Assembly (NCBI GenBank): GCA_000302695.1
Contig: AMFN01000015.1
Span: forward strand, 1 to 64,000
Length of the DNA stretch: 64,000 nucleotides
Source: Enterobacteriaceae bacterium LSJC7
Lineage (GTDB): Bacteria > Pseudomonadota > Gammaproteobacteria > Enterobacterales > Enterobacteriaceae
Reading direction: 5' to 3'
Every line of letters begins with the position of its first letter. Position 1 is the first letter of the stretch. The notes below the pieces were generated by a model. The model ran no database searches. It saw only the letters and a list, made by a program, of their open reading frames with translations, and was not told where the DNA came from. Of the stretch, positions 8,847 through 19,406 are shown one piece after another. Both the position numbers and the translations under genes were made by a program.

Positions 8847-9299
8847 TTAGTTGGTATGTGACAGGCGTTTCACCGCCGTCTGGAGTGCCCAGGAATAGCC
8901 ATCAGCGCCTAATCCACAGATGACGCCAGTGGCAATATCAGAGAGATATGAGTGATGACGGAAAGGCTCTCGTGCATGCACATTGCTCAGGTGAATCTCG
9001 ATAAACGGGATCTCCACCGCCAGCAGGGCGTCACGCAGTGCGACACTGGTGTGCGTGAAAGCGGCCGGATTAATCAGGATATAGTCAACGTTGCCTTTAG
9101 CCTGATGAATGCGGTCAATCAGCACATGTTCCGCATTGGACTGCAGGTGGTCCAACGACACATTCAGCGCTTCTGCTTGTGCGCGTAAACCAGCAACGAT
9201 ATCGGACAAGGTCATTGTGCCGTACTTCTCTGGTTCGCGAGTGCCGAGCATATTAAGGTTCGGCCCGTTCAAAAGCAAAATTTGCAACTTATCCGCCAT
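8847..9299 (-). CDS. aroQ: 3-dehydroquinate dehydratase, type II
   Basis: Converts 3-dehydroquinate to 3-dehydroshikimate in the shikimate pathway. The start at 9299 ([10 protein letters not shown]) gives 150 residues, the usual length for the dodecameric type II enzyme. A longer in-frame extension to 9392 is unlikely because homologues begin here and a GGAG lies upstream. Motifs: [17 protein letters not shown] with catalytic Tyr26, [16 protein letters not shown], and [18 protein letters not shown] with the catalytic His. It is the promoter-proximal gene of the aroQ-accB-accC group. Confidence 0.95.
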   Translation of the reverse strand: MADKLQILLLNGPNLNMLGTREPEKYGTMTLSDIVAGLRAQAEALNVSLDHLQSNAEHVLIDRIHQAKGNVDYILINPAAFTHTSVALRDALLAVEIPFIEIHLSNVHAREPFRHHSYLSDIATGVICGLGADGYSWALQTAVKRLSHTN

Positions 9300-9409
9300 C
9301 GTGACGTTATCTCCTGCAATTCTCGTTGATACGACAAAATATACCTTCGATACCGCATTGTCACCCCCGGACGGGATGAAAATGTGAGGCACAAACCCGG
9401 AAGTGGCAC

Positions 9410-9415
9410 ATTATA
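9410..9415 (-). promoter_or_regulatory. candidate -10 element upstream of aroQ-accBC
   Basis: A perfect TATAAT on the minus strand about 110 nt before the aroQ start, in the only intergenic space upstream of the group. I see no clear -35 at the right distance, so this is a weak call. Confidence 0.35.
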
Positions 9416-9531
9416 ATAACTTCAGCGCAAATAGCTGCTAAATACTGGTCTTATCAGGGAAGATGATCAACCGCGTAACATGATTATCAGTACAAAATAA
9501 GAGGACTACGGCTGTGGCGTCGTAGAGTCAA

Positions 9532-10131
9532 TTAGCGCCACCAGCCGCGGAATTTGCGATAGCGCAGGGCCAAAAGCACCAGTGCTGCCAGCATATACAG
9601 GAGCGGCTGGGGGGATAATACTTTGACCGACCACAGATAGTGCACCGGGGCCAGTATCGCGACCAGATAGACGACGTTATGTAATCTTTGCCAGTTTCTG
9701 CCCAGTTTTCGCTGTGCTGCCTGCGTTGAGGTTAGCGCCAGTGCCAGTAGCAGCACCCAGCTGATAATCCCCAGCGTTAAATAAGGGCGACTCACCAGCT
9801 CGCGACCCAGCAGCGCCAGGTTGCTCAGGCCCAACTCCAGCAGGGCATAACTGGTCAAATGCAGCGTTGCCCAGGCAAAACACCACAGTCCCAGCAGACG
9901 ACGCACACGGATTAACTGAGGCTGCTTCGCGTAACGTGCCAGTGGCGTTACAAGCAGCGAGGCCAGCAGCAGCTTTAACGCCATTCTGCCGGTAAAGTGT
10001 TGAATATCTTTGGCCGGGTCAGCGCTAAAAAGCCCCTGATTTGCGGCATAAAACAGCCACAGCATCGGCAAAAACGCGGCAAGATGAAGGATGACTTTAA
10101 GCCAGACAACCTGTTTTGCTGTAATGCGCAC
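9532..10131 (-). CDS. msrQ: heme-binding membrane subunit MsrQ
   Basis: The inner-membrane heme b (and flavin) subunit that delivers electrons from the quinone pool or cytoplasm to MsrP. 199 residues, mostly hydrophobic, with about six membrane segments and membrane-embedded histidines ([27 protein letters not shown]), as in the YedZ/ferric-reductase-like family. Translation starts at a GTG that immediately follows the msrP TGA stop, so the two genes are tightly coupled. In E. coli K-12 this pair lies elsewhere (yedYZ); here it sits between aroQ and acuI. Confidence 0.93.
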   Translation of the reverse strand: MRITAKQVVWLKVILHLAAFLPMLWLFYAANQGLFSADPAKDIQHFTGRMALKLLLASLLVTPLARYAKQPQLIRVRRLLGLWCFAWATLHLTSYALLELGLSNLALLGRELVSRPYLTLGIISWVLLLALALTSTQAAQRKLGRNWQRLHNVVYLVAILAPVHYLWSVKVLSPQPLLYMLAALVLLALRYRKFRGWWR

Positions 10132-11133
10132 TCAGAAGTTCTCCTGCAAATTCAAACCGCGATACAGCGTGCTGACCTGGTCGGCATAGCCATTAAACAG
10201 CAGCGTGGGCTGGCGTTTCACGTCCAGAATACCGCCCGCGCCAATCACGCGCTCGGTTGCCTGCGACCAGCGTGGGTGATCGACGTGCGGGTTCACATTG
10301 GCATAAAAACCGTACTCATTGGGTGCCGACAGGTTCCAGGTGGTTGGTGGGCGCTCCTCCTGTAGCCGGATGCTGACAATGGACTTGATGCCTTTAAAGC
10401 CATATTTCCAGGGGACTATCAGGCGCACCGGCGCACCATTTTGCGGCGGCAATGCCTTGCCGTATACGCCAACGGCCATCAGGGTCAGCGGGTGCATGGC
10501 TTCGTCAATGCGCAGCCCCTCGACGTAGGGATAAGCCAGGCCGCCGCCAATAAAGCGGTCTTTCTGGCCTGGCATCTCTTCGGGGCGAAACAGCGTCTGA
10601 AAGGCAACGTATTTGGCTTTGCTGGTGGGGGCGACGTCTTTAAGCAGTTTGTGCAGTGCAAATCCCGTCCAGGGAATCACCATCGACCAGGCTTCAACAC
10701 AACGCAGGCGATAAATGCGCTCTTCAAGTGGATAACGTGTGGTCAGCTCGTCATGGGAGAGCGTAAGCGGTTTTTCGACTTCGCCTTCTATGGTTAGCTG
10801 CCAGGGGCTGGTTTTCATCATCCCGGCATTGGCCGCCGGATCGGCTTTATCTAAGCCAAATTCATAGAAGTTGTTATATCCCGTGACTTTGTTTTCCGGC
10901 GTCAGCGGTAGTTCGGCCTGCCACATTGCTGGCGTAGTGTAGTTGAGCGCTTTACCTGCCGGTGCAGGCGGGCGGTCATTACCCTTAAACCAGGAAAGCA
11001 GGTCGGCCTGGGCAGCGGCGGGCAACATCATGGTGCCCGCGCTGATGCCGAGTGCCTGAAGCACCCGGCGGCGCTGCATCAGAAAAACCGCCTCAGCGGT
11101 AACATCCGCTTCGGTAAGCCTTTTTTTCTTCAT
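10132..11133 (-). CDS. msrP: periplasmic methionine sulfoxide reductase, molybdopterin subunit MsrP
   Basis: Repairs oxidised methionine in periplasmic proteins, using molybdopterin. 333 residues. The N-terminus carries a twin-arginine (Tat) signal: [20 protein letters not shown] at about 21-40, with cleavage after AAAQA. The mature part has the sulfite-oxidase-type fold; the molybdenum-ligating Cys lies in [15 protein letters not shown] (about 143-157). Other family motifs are [20 protein letters not shown] and [20 protein letters not shown]. It forms an operon with msrQ. Confidence 0.95.
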   Translation of the reverse strand: MKKKRLTEADVTAEAVFLMQRRRVLQALGISAGTMMLPAAAQADLLSWFKGNDRPPAPAGKALNYTTPAMWQAELPLTPENKVTGYNNFYEFGLDKADPAANAGMMKTSPWQLTIEGEVEKPLTLSHDELTTRYPLEERIYRLRCVEAWSMVIPWTGFALHKLLKDVAPTSKAKYVAFQTLFRPEEMPGQKDRFIGGGLAYPYVEGLRIDEAMHPLTLMAVGVYGKALPPQNGAPVRLIVPWKYGFKGIKSIVSIRLQEERPPTTWNLSAPNEYGFYANVNPHVDHPRWSQATERVIGAGGILDVKRQPTLLFNGYADQVSTLYRGLNLQENF

Positions 11134-11209
11134 AACCCATACTCGTCACAGGAATGTTTGATAAGTATTATGCATAAGTTAAAAAGAAAGAGATGAACAC
11201 AAGTGCAGT

Positions 11210-12187
11210 TTAGCGCTTTATTTTCACCAGCGTGCGCCCCTGCGCGCGGTTTTCCATAATAGCGCCCGCGTATTCCACAGCGTGTTCAAGGCCGATTTCT
11301 GTTGTCGCGGTTTGATAGAAACTGTGCGGCAGGTCGCGGGCCAGGCGCGCCCAGGCAGCCAGGCGGCGCGGGGTTGGCGTCATGACAGAATCCACACCCT
11401 GCAACCGCACATTGCGCAGAATGAACGGCATTACCGTGGTTGGCAGTGCAAAACCGCCCGCCAGGCCGCAGGCCGCGACGCAGCCGCCGTATTGCGTTTG
11501 CGCCAGCACTTTTGCCAGCACGGTATCGCCAACGGTGTCGATGGCTCCCGCCCACAGCTGTTTTTCCAGCGGTTTGGCATCGCTAAATTCATCGCGACCG
11601 ACAATGCGGCTGGCGCCGAGCTGGCGCAGATAATCGTGCGTGCTGGCGCGACCGGAAGCGGCAACGACCGTGTAACCGAGGGCGCTTAACAGCGCAACCG
11701 CGGTGCTGCCCACGCCGCCGCTGGCACCGGTTACGAGTACCTCGCCGCTTTGCGGCGTGATACCGGCGTCTTCGAGCGCCATCACGCACAGCATGGCGGT
11801 GAAACCGGCGGTGCCGATAATCATCGCCTGGCGGCTATTTAATCCTTCAGGCAGCGGCACCAGCCAGTCGCCTTTGACCCGAGCCAGCCCGGACAGGCCA
11901 CCCCAGTGGTTTTCGCCCACACCCCAGCCAGTCAGCACCACGTTTTGTCCCACATGAAAGCGTGGGTCTTCGCTATGGCGCACCTGGCCTGCGAAATCAA
12001 TGCCAGGCACCATCGGAAACTGGCGCACAATTTTGCCTTTACCGGTAATCGCCAGCGCGTCTTTAAAGTTGAGGCTTGAGTAGTCGACTTCGACCGTAAC
12101 GTCGCCTTCTGGCAACCGGGTTTCGTCCACCAGCTGTAGCGTTGCCTGGGTTTTGCCGTCCTGCTGCTCAAGGATCAATGCCTGCAT
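11210..12187 (-). CDS. acuI: acrylyl-CoA reductase AcuI (zinc-independent MDR family)
   Basis: An NADPH-dependent medium-chain reductase; the E. coli homologue reduces acrylyl-CoA to propionyl-CoA, thought to be a detoxification step. The start at 12187 (MQALILEQQ) gives 325 residues, close to the 324 of E. coli, and has an AGGAG site 7 nt upstream; the in-frame extension to 12235 lacks support. The Rossmann nucleotide-binding motif is VLVTGASGGVGSTAVALLSA (about 149-168). There are no structural zinc cysteines, in keeping with the YhdH/AcuI subgroup. It is transcribed towards msrP and divergently from csrD. Confidence 0.92.
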   Translation of the reverse strand: MQALILEQQDGKTQATLQLVDETRLPEGDVTVEVDYSSLNFKDALAITGKGKIVRQFPMVPGIDFAGQVRHSEDPRFHVGQNVVLTGWGVGENHWGGLSGLARVKGDWLVPLPEGLNSRQAMIIGTAGFTAMLCVMALEDAGITPQSGEVLVTGASGGVGSTAVALLSALGYTVVAASGRASTHDYLRQLGASRIVGRDEFSDAKPLEKQLWAGAIDTVGDTVLAKVLAQTQYGGCVAACGLAGGFALPTTVMPFILRNVRLQGVDSVMTPTPRRLAAWARLARDLPHSFYQTATTEIGLEHAVEYAGAIMENRAQGRTLVKIKR

Positions 12188-12419
12188 AGAAATTCTCCTG
12201 AAGGGGATAAATGCTTTCGGATGAACTGTTTTCACTACTATACTCGTATCAATTGGCGAAAATTCTCATTTGCGCAAGAAAGTACACAGTCGTTTACACT
12301 AAATTTGATACAGTACGCGCACTGCATATGAGTTAGTGCTTACTTTTTGACTAACGGATTTGTGCCGGGGCACAGTGAGGTGTTGCAGATCCACATTATC
12401 CTACGGAGTTAACACAAGG

Positions 12420-14360
12420 ATGCGCTTAACGACGAGAATTACTGCCTTTGCGGCGTTGCTGACGGGGATAGCTATCTTTGTCACGCTGCTGGGGGCGTCA
12501 TGGAGCTTCTACCAGTCTATTCACGAAAAGGTAGGGCAGCGTATTGATGCTGTCGTGACGCTGGTTGACATCGATTTGCTCACGCATTCTCCCCAGCAAA
12601 TGGGGGAGTTACTTAACCCGGTGATGCTACCGCTTGATATCTCGCGCGTGACCATAACCTCAGGAAAAACGGTTGTCCTGAACCATGAGCTCAAGGCGAG
12701 CTATCTCCATGTTAAGCAGCAGTACATTACCCGCAAGCACACCACCCGTTTGATAAAACACCCCAGCTTTATCATCGAAATTGTCTACCGTGACCCTATC
12801 AATGACTATTTCCACTCGCTGGTGACTACCGCGCCCTTGTCTGTCGCCATTCTGTTGATGATTGCTATGGTGCTGTGCGCCTCGCACTGGCTGCGCCGGC
12901 AGTTTACCGGGCTGGAATTGCTGGATAATCGTGCCACACGCATTCTTAATGGCGAGCGCGGCAAAGAGGTCACGGGCTCGGTGCATGAATGGCCCGCCCG
13001 CACCAGCAGCGCGCTGGATATTTTGCTTAAAGAGCTTCAGCATGCCAGCGAGCAGCGTAGCCGCGTGGGGACGCTCATTCGCTCCTATGCCGCTCAGGAT
13101 GCGCAAACCGGTCTTAATAACCGACTTTTTTTCGAAAACCAGCTTGCCACACTGCTTGAAGACCACGAACAGGTGGGCACACATGGCGTGGTAATGATGT
13201 TGCGCCTGCCAGATTTCGACATCCTGCGCGAAACCTGGGGGCGCGGCGCGGTTGAGGATTACCTTTACTCCCTCATTAACCTACTTTCTACCTTTATTAT
13301 GCGTTATCCGGGCGCACTACTGGCACGCTACTACCAGAGCGACTTCGCCGTTTTGCTGCCGCACAGTACGCTCAAAGATGCCGATGGTATTGCCGGCCAG
13401 CTTCTCAATTCGCTGGATGCACTGCCGTCCACTCGCATGATTGACCGTCATGACATGCTGCATATCGGTATTTGTACCTGGAACAGCGGCCAGACGGTGG
13501 AGCAGGTGATGGAACACGCTGAGGAAGCGGCGCGTAATGCGGTGCTTCAGGGCAGCAACGGCTGGGCGGTATACAGCCGTGCGCAGCCGGATAAAGGCCG
13601 TGGAAATGTGAAATGGCGCACCATGCTCGAAGATATGATGCGACGCGGCGGTCCACGTTTGTATCAGAAACCGGCCGTCATGCGCGATGGCCTGGTGCAT
13701 CACCGCGAGATTATGTGCCGCATCTTTGATGGTGAGCAGGAAGTGTTGCCAGCGGAGTATATGCCGCTGGTGCAGCAGTTTGGTCTGGCGGAGCAGTATG
13801 ACCGACTGTTAATTTCACGCATCATTCCGCTGTTGCGCTTCTGGCCGGAAGAAACGCTGGCCATTCCGGTAACGGTTGAGTCGCTGCTGCGACGCCCGTT
13901 CCAGCGCTGGCTGCGTGACACGCTCATGCAAAATGAAAAAACGCTCAGAAGCCGAATTCTTTTTGAACTTGCAGAGGATGATGTTTGTCAACATATCAGC
14001 CGTTTACAGCCAGTCATTCGCCTGATAAAAGCGCTCGGTCCGCGAGTCGCCGTGACGCAGGCGGGATTAACGCTGGTCAGCACAGCGTATATCCAGGAGT
14101 TAGAGCCGGAGTTGATTAAGCTGCATCCGGCGCTGGTGCGCAATATTGACAGGCGCACCGAGAACCAGTTGCTGGTGGGTAGCTTGGTGGAGGCCTGCAG
14201 CGGTACGCGTGCCAGAGTGGTGGCAGCGGGAACCCGCACGCGGGGCGAATGGCTGATGCTGATTGAAAAGGGTGTTTCCGGTGCGCAGGGCGATTTTTTT
14301 GTGGGCTCCCGTCCGCTTGACAGTAACGTGAAAAAATATTCGCACAGATACCCTGTTTAA
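12420..14360 (+). CDS. csrD: CsrD, regulator of CsrB/CsrC sRNA decay
   Basis: A membrane protein with degenerate GGDEF and EAL domains that promotes RNase E-dependent decay of the CsrB/CsrC RNAs and so raises free CsrA. The ATG at 12420 gives 646 residues, exactly the E. coli length. Two membrane segments (about 10-30 and 135-158) flank a periplasmic loop, followed by a HAMP-like region. The GGDEF signature reads YYQSDF and the EAL motif region reads HREIMCRI, so neither domain should make or break cyclic-di-GMP. It is transcribed divergently from acuI and leads into mreB. Confidence 0.95.
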   Translation: MRLTTRITAFAALLTGIAIFVTLLGASWSFYQSIHEKVGQRIDAVVTLVDIDLLTHSPQQMGELLNPVMLPLDISRVTITSGKTVVLNHELKASYLHVKQQYITRKHTTRLIKHPSFIIEIVYRDPINDYFHSLVTTAPLSVAILLMIAMVLCASHWLRRQFTGLELLDNRATRILNGERGKEVTGSVHEWPARTSSALDILLKELQHASEQRSRVGTLIRSYAAQDAQTGLNNRLFFENQLATLLEDHEQVGTHGVVMMLRLPDFDILRETWGRGAVEDYLYSLINLLSTFIMRYPGALLARYYQSDFAVLLPHSTLKDADGIAGQLLNSLDALPSTRMIDRHDMLHIGICTWNSGQTVEQVMEHAEEAARNAVLQGSNGWAVYSRAQPDKGRGNVKWRTMLEDMMRRGGPRLYQKPAVMRDGLVHHREIMCRIFDGEQEVLPAEYMPLVQQFGLAEQYDRLLISRIIPLLRFWPEETLAIPVTVESLLRRPFQRWLRDTLMQNEKTLRSRILFELAEDDVCQHISRLQPVIRLIKALGPRVAVTQAGLTLVSTAYIQELEPELIKLHPALVRNIDRRTENQLLVGSLVEACSGTRARVVAAGTRTRGEWLMLIEKGVSGAQGDFFVGSRPLDSNVKKYSHRYPV

Positions 14361-15722
<1,362 letters not shown>

Positions 15723-15736
15723 TTTGTCGCTGCAGG

Positions 15737-15758
15737 AAGGGGGCTTCGGCCCCCTTTT
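15737..15758 (+). terminator. terminator/attenuator between mreB and mreC
   Basis: Stem AAGGGGGC/GCCCCCTT with a TTCG tetraloop followed by TTTT, 14 nt after the mreB stop. mreC and mreD have no obvious promoter in the remaining space, so partial readthrough is the likely way that they are transcribed. Confidence 0.88.
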
Positions 15759-15782
15759 CCGGATCCGGGAAACGCACAGCCT

Positions 15783-16826
15783 ATGAAGCCAATTTTTAGC
15801 CGTGGCCCATCGCTACAGATTCGCCTTGTTCTGGCGGTAGTGGTGGCGCTCGGCGTGATTATTGCCGACAGCCGTCTGGGTACGTTCAGCCAAATCAGAA
15901 CGTACATGGATACGGCCGTCAGCCCTTTCTATTTTATCTCTAACGGCCCACGCGAACTTCTCGACAGTGTGTCTCAGTCAGTCTCGACCCGCGATCGTCT
16001 GGAAAAGGAAAACCGGGCACTGCGCCAGGAACTGTTGCTGAAAAACAGCGAGCTGATGATGCTGGGCCAGTATCGCCAGGAGAACGCGCGCCTGCGTGAA
16101 TTGCTGGGCTCACCGCTGCGTCAGGACGAGCAGAAAATGGTGACCCAGGTCATTTCCACCGTTAACGATCCCTATAGCGATCAGGTGGTGATTGATAAAG
16201 GCAGTGTGAATGGCGTTTATGAAGGCCAGCCGGTTATCAGTGATAAAGGCGTCGTCGGCCAGGTGGTCGCCGTAGCCAAGCTTACCAGCCGGGTGCTGCT
16301 GATTTGCGACGCCACGCATGCGCTGCCCATTCAGGTACTGCGTAACGACATTCGCGTTATCGCGGCCGGTAACGGCTGTACTGACGATCTCCAGTTAGAG
16401 CATCTGCCAGCGAATACCGACATCCGCGTGGGTGACGTGCTGGTCACCTCTGGTCTGGGTGGCCGTTTCCCTGAAGGTTATCCAGTGGGCGTCGTGTCAT
16501 CCGTGCGTGTGGATAACCAGCGCGCTTACACGGTGATTCAGGCGCGTCCGACGGCAGGCTTGCAGCGTTTACGCTATCTGCTGTTGCTGTGGGGTGCTGA
16601 CAGGCAGGGTCTGAACCCAATGACGCCAGAAGACGTGCATCGCGTGGCAAACGAACGCTTGATGCAGATGATGCCGCAGGTCCTGCCTGCACCAGATGCG
16701 ATGGGACCGCCTGCGCCGTTGCCAGCGCCTGCGACCGGCATGGCGATGCCGCCGGACGGTGTGCCGTCCGTGTTGCCCGCGCCAGCAACGAATCCAGCGA
16801 CGCTTGCGCCGCAGGGAGGCCGCTAG
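15783..16826 (+). CDS. mreC: rod shape-determining protein MreC
   Basis: A bitopic inner-membrane protein linking MreB filaments to RodA/PBP2 in the elongasome. 347 residues, about 20 shorter than E. coli MreC. One membrane helix (about 12-30), a coiled coil (about 65-110, [20 protein letters not shown]), two beta-barrel domains (about 115-275) with [20 protein letters not shown], and a Pro/Ala-rich low-complexity tail from about 295. The tail accounts for the length difference. The stop codon overlaps the GTG start of mreD by one base. Confidence 0.96.
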   Translation: MKPIFSRGPSLQIRLVLAVVVALGVIIADSRLGTFSQIRTYMDTAVSPFYFISNGPRELLDSVSQSVSTRDRLEKENRALRQELLLKNSELMMLGQYRQENARLRELLGSPLRQDEQKMVTQVISTVNDPYSDQVVIDKGSVNGVYEGQPVISDKGVVGQVVAVAKLTSRVLLICDATHALPIQVLRNDIRVIAAGNGCTDDLQLEHLPANTDIRVGDVLVTSGLGGRFPEGYPVGVVSSVRVDNQRAYTVIQARPTAGLQRLRYLLLLWGADRQGLNPMTPEDVHRVANERLMQMMPQVLPAPDAMGPPAPLPAPATGMAMPPDGVPSVLPAPATNPATLAPQGGR

Positions 16827-17314
16827 TGGCAAGCTATCGTAGCCAGGGGCGCTGGGTTATCTGGCTGTCTTTCCTGGTCGCTTTATTACTCCAGGTTATG
16901 CCCTGGCCGGAACAGATTATTGTTTTCCGGCCAAACTGGGTGCTGCTGATTCTGATCTACTGGATCCTGGCGTTGCCGCACAGGATAAACGTTGGCACGG
17001 GTTTTCTGCTGGGCGCGGTGCTTGATCTTATCAGCGGTTCGACGCTAGGCGTGCGTGCGCTGGCTATCAGCATCGTGGCATACCTGGTGGCGCTTAAGTT
17101 TCAGCTGATGCGCAATCTGGCACTCTGGCAGCAGGCGCTGCTGGTCATGGTGTTGTCGCTTGCCGCCGATGTCATCGTCTTCTGGGCCGAGTTCTTAGTC
17201 ATTAACGTATCGTTTCGCCCGGAAGTGCTCTGGAGCAGTCTGGTCAATGGCGTACTCTGGCCGTGGCTTTTCCTGCTGATGCGTAAAATTCGCCAGCAGT
17301 TCTCCGTGCAATAA
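16826..17314 (+). CDS. mreD: rod shape-determining membrane protein MreD
   Basis: An integral inner-membrane partner of MreC in the elongation complex. 162 residues, with five to six hydrophobic segments covering almost the whole chain; the family signature [19 protein letters not shown] and [17 protein letters not shown] are present. Translation starts at a GTG that shares one base with the mreC stop codon (TAGTG), so it is translationally coupled. Length matches E. coli (162). Confidence 0.96.
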   Translation: MASYRSQGRWVIWLSFLVALLLQVMPWPEQIIVFRPNWVLLILIYWILALPHRINVGTGFLLGAVLDLISGSTLGVRALAISIVAYLVALKFQLMRNLALWQQALLVMVLSLAADVIVFWAEFLVINVSFRPEVLWSSLVNGVLWPWLFLLMRKIRQQFSVQ

Positions 17315-17322
17315 GGTCGCTT

Positions 17323-17916
17323 ATGTTCACTCTCTGGCTTGCTTCAGGTTCACCGCGCCGCCAGGAGCTGCTCACACAGCTTGGCGTGACGTTTACGCGC
17401 ATCGTTCCCGGTGTGGAAGAAGTGCGGCGTGCGGGTGAAAGCGCCCAGCAATATGTCCTGCGCCTGGCGCAGGACAAAGCCCAGGCGGGTGTGGCGTTAG
17501 CAGATAATGACTTGCCGGTCCTTGGCGCAGATACCATAGTTATCTTCAATGGCGAAGTGCTTGAAAAGCCACGCGATGAGGCGCACGCTGCCGACATGTT
17601 GCGTAAACTGTCGGGGCAAACGCATCAGGTGATGACCGCCGTCGCGGTTGCCGACCGGCAACAGTTGCTGGATTGTCTGGTGGTAACAGATGTGACGTTT
17701 CGCCTCCTGTCAGAGCAGGATATCGCCCGCTACGTGGCCAGCGGCGAGCCGCTGGATAAAGCGGGCGCATACGGTATCCAGGGGCTGGGTGGTTGCTTTG
17801 TCAGAAAAATAAACGGCAGTTATCATGCCGTTGTCGGTTTGCCGCTGGTGGAAACCTGGGAGTTGCTGAGCCATTTTCACGCATTGCGTGATGAACGAGG
17901 ACAACATGACGGCTGA
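17323..17916 (+). CDS. yhdE: Maf family nucleotide pyrophosphatase (dTTP/UTP) YhdE
   Basis: Hydrolyses dTTP, UTP and related (including modified) nucleotides to the monophosphate and pyrophosphate, a house-cleaning activity. 197 residues, the E. coli length. Signature motifs are [16 protein letters not shown] at the N-terminus, VLGADTIV with the catalytic Asp (about 68-74), and [14 protein letters not shown]. It lies 8 nt after mreD and its end overlaps rng by 11 bp, so mreCD-yhdE-rng form one transcription unit. Confidence 0.94.
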   Translation: MFTLWLASGSPRRQELLTQLGVTFTRIVPGVEEVRRAGESAQQYVLRLAQDKAQAGVALADNDLPVLGADTIVIFNGEVLEKPRDEAHAADMLRKLSGQTHQVMTAVAVADRQQLLDCLVVTDVTFRLLSEQDIARYVASGEPLDKAGAYGIQGLGGCFVRKINGSYHAVVGLPLVETWELLSHFHALRDERGQHDG

Positions 17917-19375
17917 ATTGTTAGTAAACATCACCCCTTCTGAAACGCGGGTGGCTTATATTGACGGCGGGATCCTCCAGGAAATTCACATCGAGCGCGA
18001 AGCGCGGCGAGGGATTGCAGGCAATATCTACAAAGGTCGTGTCAGCCGGGTTTTGCCGGGCATGCAGGCGGCATTTGTAGATATTGGTCTTGATAAGGCC
18101 GCCTTTTTACATGCTTCAGACATCATGCCCCACACCGAATGCGTGGCCGGGGATGAGCAGAAAAACTTCACCGTACGCGATATTTCCGAACTGGTGCGTC
18201 AGGGCCAGGACCTGATGGTGCAGGTGGTCAAAGACCCGCTCGGCACCAAGGGCGCACGCCTTACCACCGACATCACGCTGCCCTCGCGCTACCTCGTTTT
18301 TATGCCCGGTGCGTCGCACGTGGGCGTTTCCCAACGTATTGAAAGCGAAGAAGAGCGCGAGCGTCTCAAGCAGATAGTGGCTGAGTATTGCGACGATCAG
18401 GGCGGTTTTATCATTCGTACCGCCGCCGAGGGCGTCAGCGCGAAAGAGCTGAGTTCAGACGCCGCCTACCTCAAGCGGGTGTGGCACAAAGTCATGGAGC
18501 GCAAAAAGCGCAACCAGACGCGCTATAAGCTTTATGGCGAGCTGGCGTTAGCACAGCGTGTACTGCGTGATTTTGCCGATGCCTCGCTGGATCGCATCCG
18601 CGTGGACTCGCGCCTGACCTATGACATGCTATTGGAGTTTACCTCCGAGTACATCCCGGAGATGGCGAACAAAATTGAGCACTACAGCGGCCGTCAGCCT
18701 ATCTTCGACTTGTATGATGTTGAAAACGAGATTCAGCGTGCGCTGGAGCGCAAGGTTGAATTGAAATCCGGCGGTTATCTCATCATCGATCAGACCGAGG
18801 CAATGACCACGGTGGATATCAATACCGGTGCGTTTGTCGGCCACCGTAACCTTGATGACACGATTTTTAACACAAATATCGAAGCAACCCAGGCGATTGC
18901 GCGCCAGCTGCGTCTGCGTAACCTGGGGGGCATCATCATCATCGATTTTATCGATATGAGCAGTGACGACCATCGCCGCCGGGTGCTGCATTCTCTGGAA
19001 CAGGCGCTGAGTAAGGACCGCGTCAAGACCAGCATTAACGGCTTCTCACAGCTTGGCCTGGTGGAAATGACGCGCAAGCGCACGCGTGAGAGCGTGGAGC
19101 ACGTACTGTGCCACGAATGCCCGACCTGCCACGGCCGCGGTACGGTCAAATCGGTTGAAACCGTGTGCTATGAAGTCATGCGGGAAATTGTCCGTGTGCA
19201 TCATGCCTACGATACCGATCGTTTCCTGGTCTATGCTTCTCCCACCGTTGCCGAAGCGCTGAAAGGCGAAGAGTCCCACGCGCTGGCAGAAGTTGAAATC
19301 TTCGTAGGTAAGCAAGTCAAAGTTCAGATTGAACCGCTCTACAATCAGGAGCAGTTTGACGTCGTCATGATGTAG
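17906..19375 (+). CDS. rng: ribonuclease G
   Basis: An endoribonuclease of the RNase E/G family that matures the 5' end of 16S rRNA and degrades some mRNAs. The start at 17906 ([11 protein letters not shown]) gives 489 residues as in E. coli and has a GAGG site; earlier in-frame codons are less likely. An S1 RNA-binding domain (about 36-130, [20 protein letters not shown]), a 5' sensor region, the acidic DNase I-like catalytic part ([12 protein letters not shown] and [11 protein letters not shown] with the metal-binding Asp residues) and the zinc-link motif [11 protein letters not shown] are all visible. There is no long C-terminal scaffold as in RNase E. Confidence 0.97.
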   Translation: MTAELLVNITPSETRVAYIDGGILQEIHIEREARRGIAGNIYKGRVSRVLPGMQAAFVDIGLDKAAFLHASDIMPHTECVAGDEQKNFTVRDISELVRQGQDLMVQVVKDPLGTKGARLTTDITLPSRYLVFMPGASHVGVSQRIESEEERERLKQIVAEYCDDQGGFIIRTAAEGVSAKELSSDAAYLKRVWHKVMERKKRNQTRYKLYGELALAQRVLRDFADASLDRIRVDSRLTYDMLLEFTSEYIPEMANKIEHYSGRQPIFDLYDVENEIQRALERKVELKSGGYLIIDQTEAMTTVDINTGAFVGHRNLDDTIFNTNIEATQAIARQLRLRNLGGIIIIDFIDMSSDDHRRRVLHSLEQALSKDRVKTSINGFSQLGLVEMTRKRTRESVEHVLCHECPTCHGRGTVKSVETVCYEVMREIVRVHHAYDTDRFLVYASPTVAEALKGEESHALAEVEIFVGKQVKVQIEPLYNQEQFDVVMM

Positions 19376-19406
19376 TGCGGCGCTGCCGCAGACAAGGAGT
19401 ACAAGG

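Noticed and set aside
12420-14360. CsrD as an active cyclic-di-GMP enzyme
   Set aside because: The GGDEF position reads YYQSDF and the EAL position reads EIM; the degenerate sites are those expected of CsrD.
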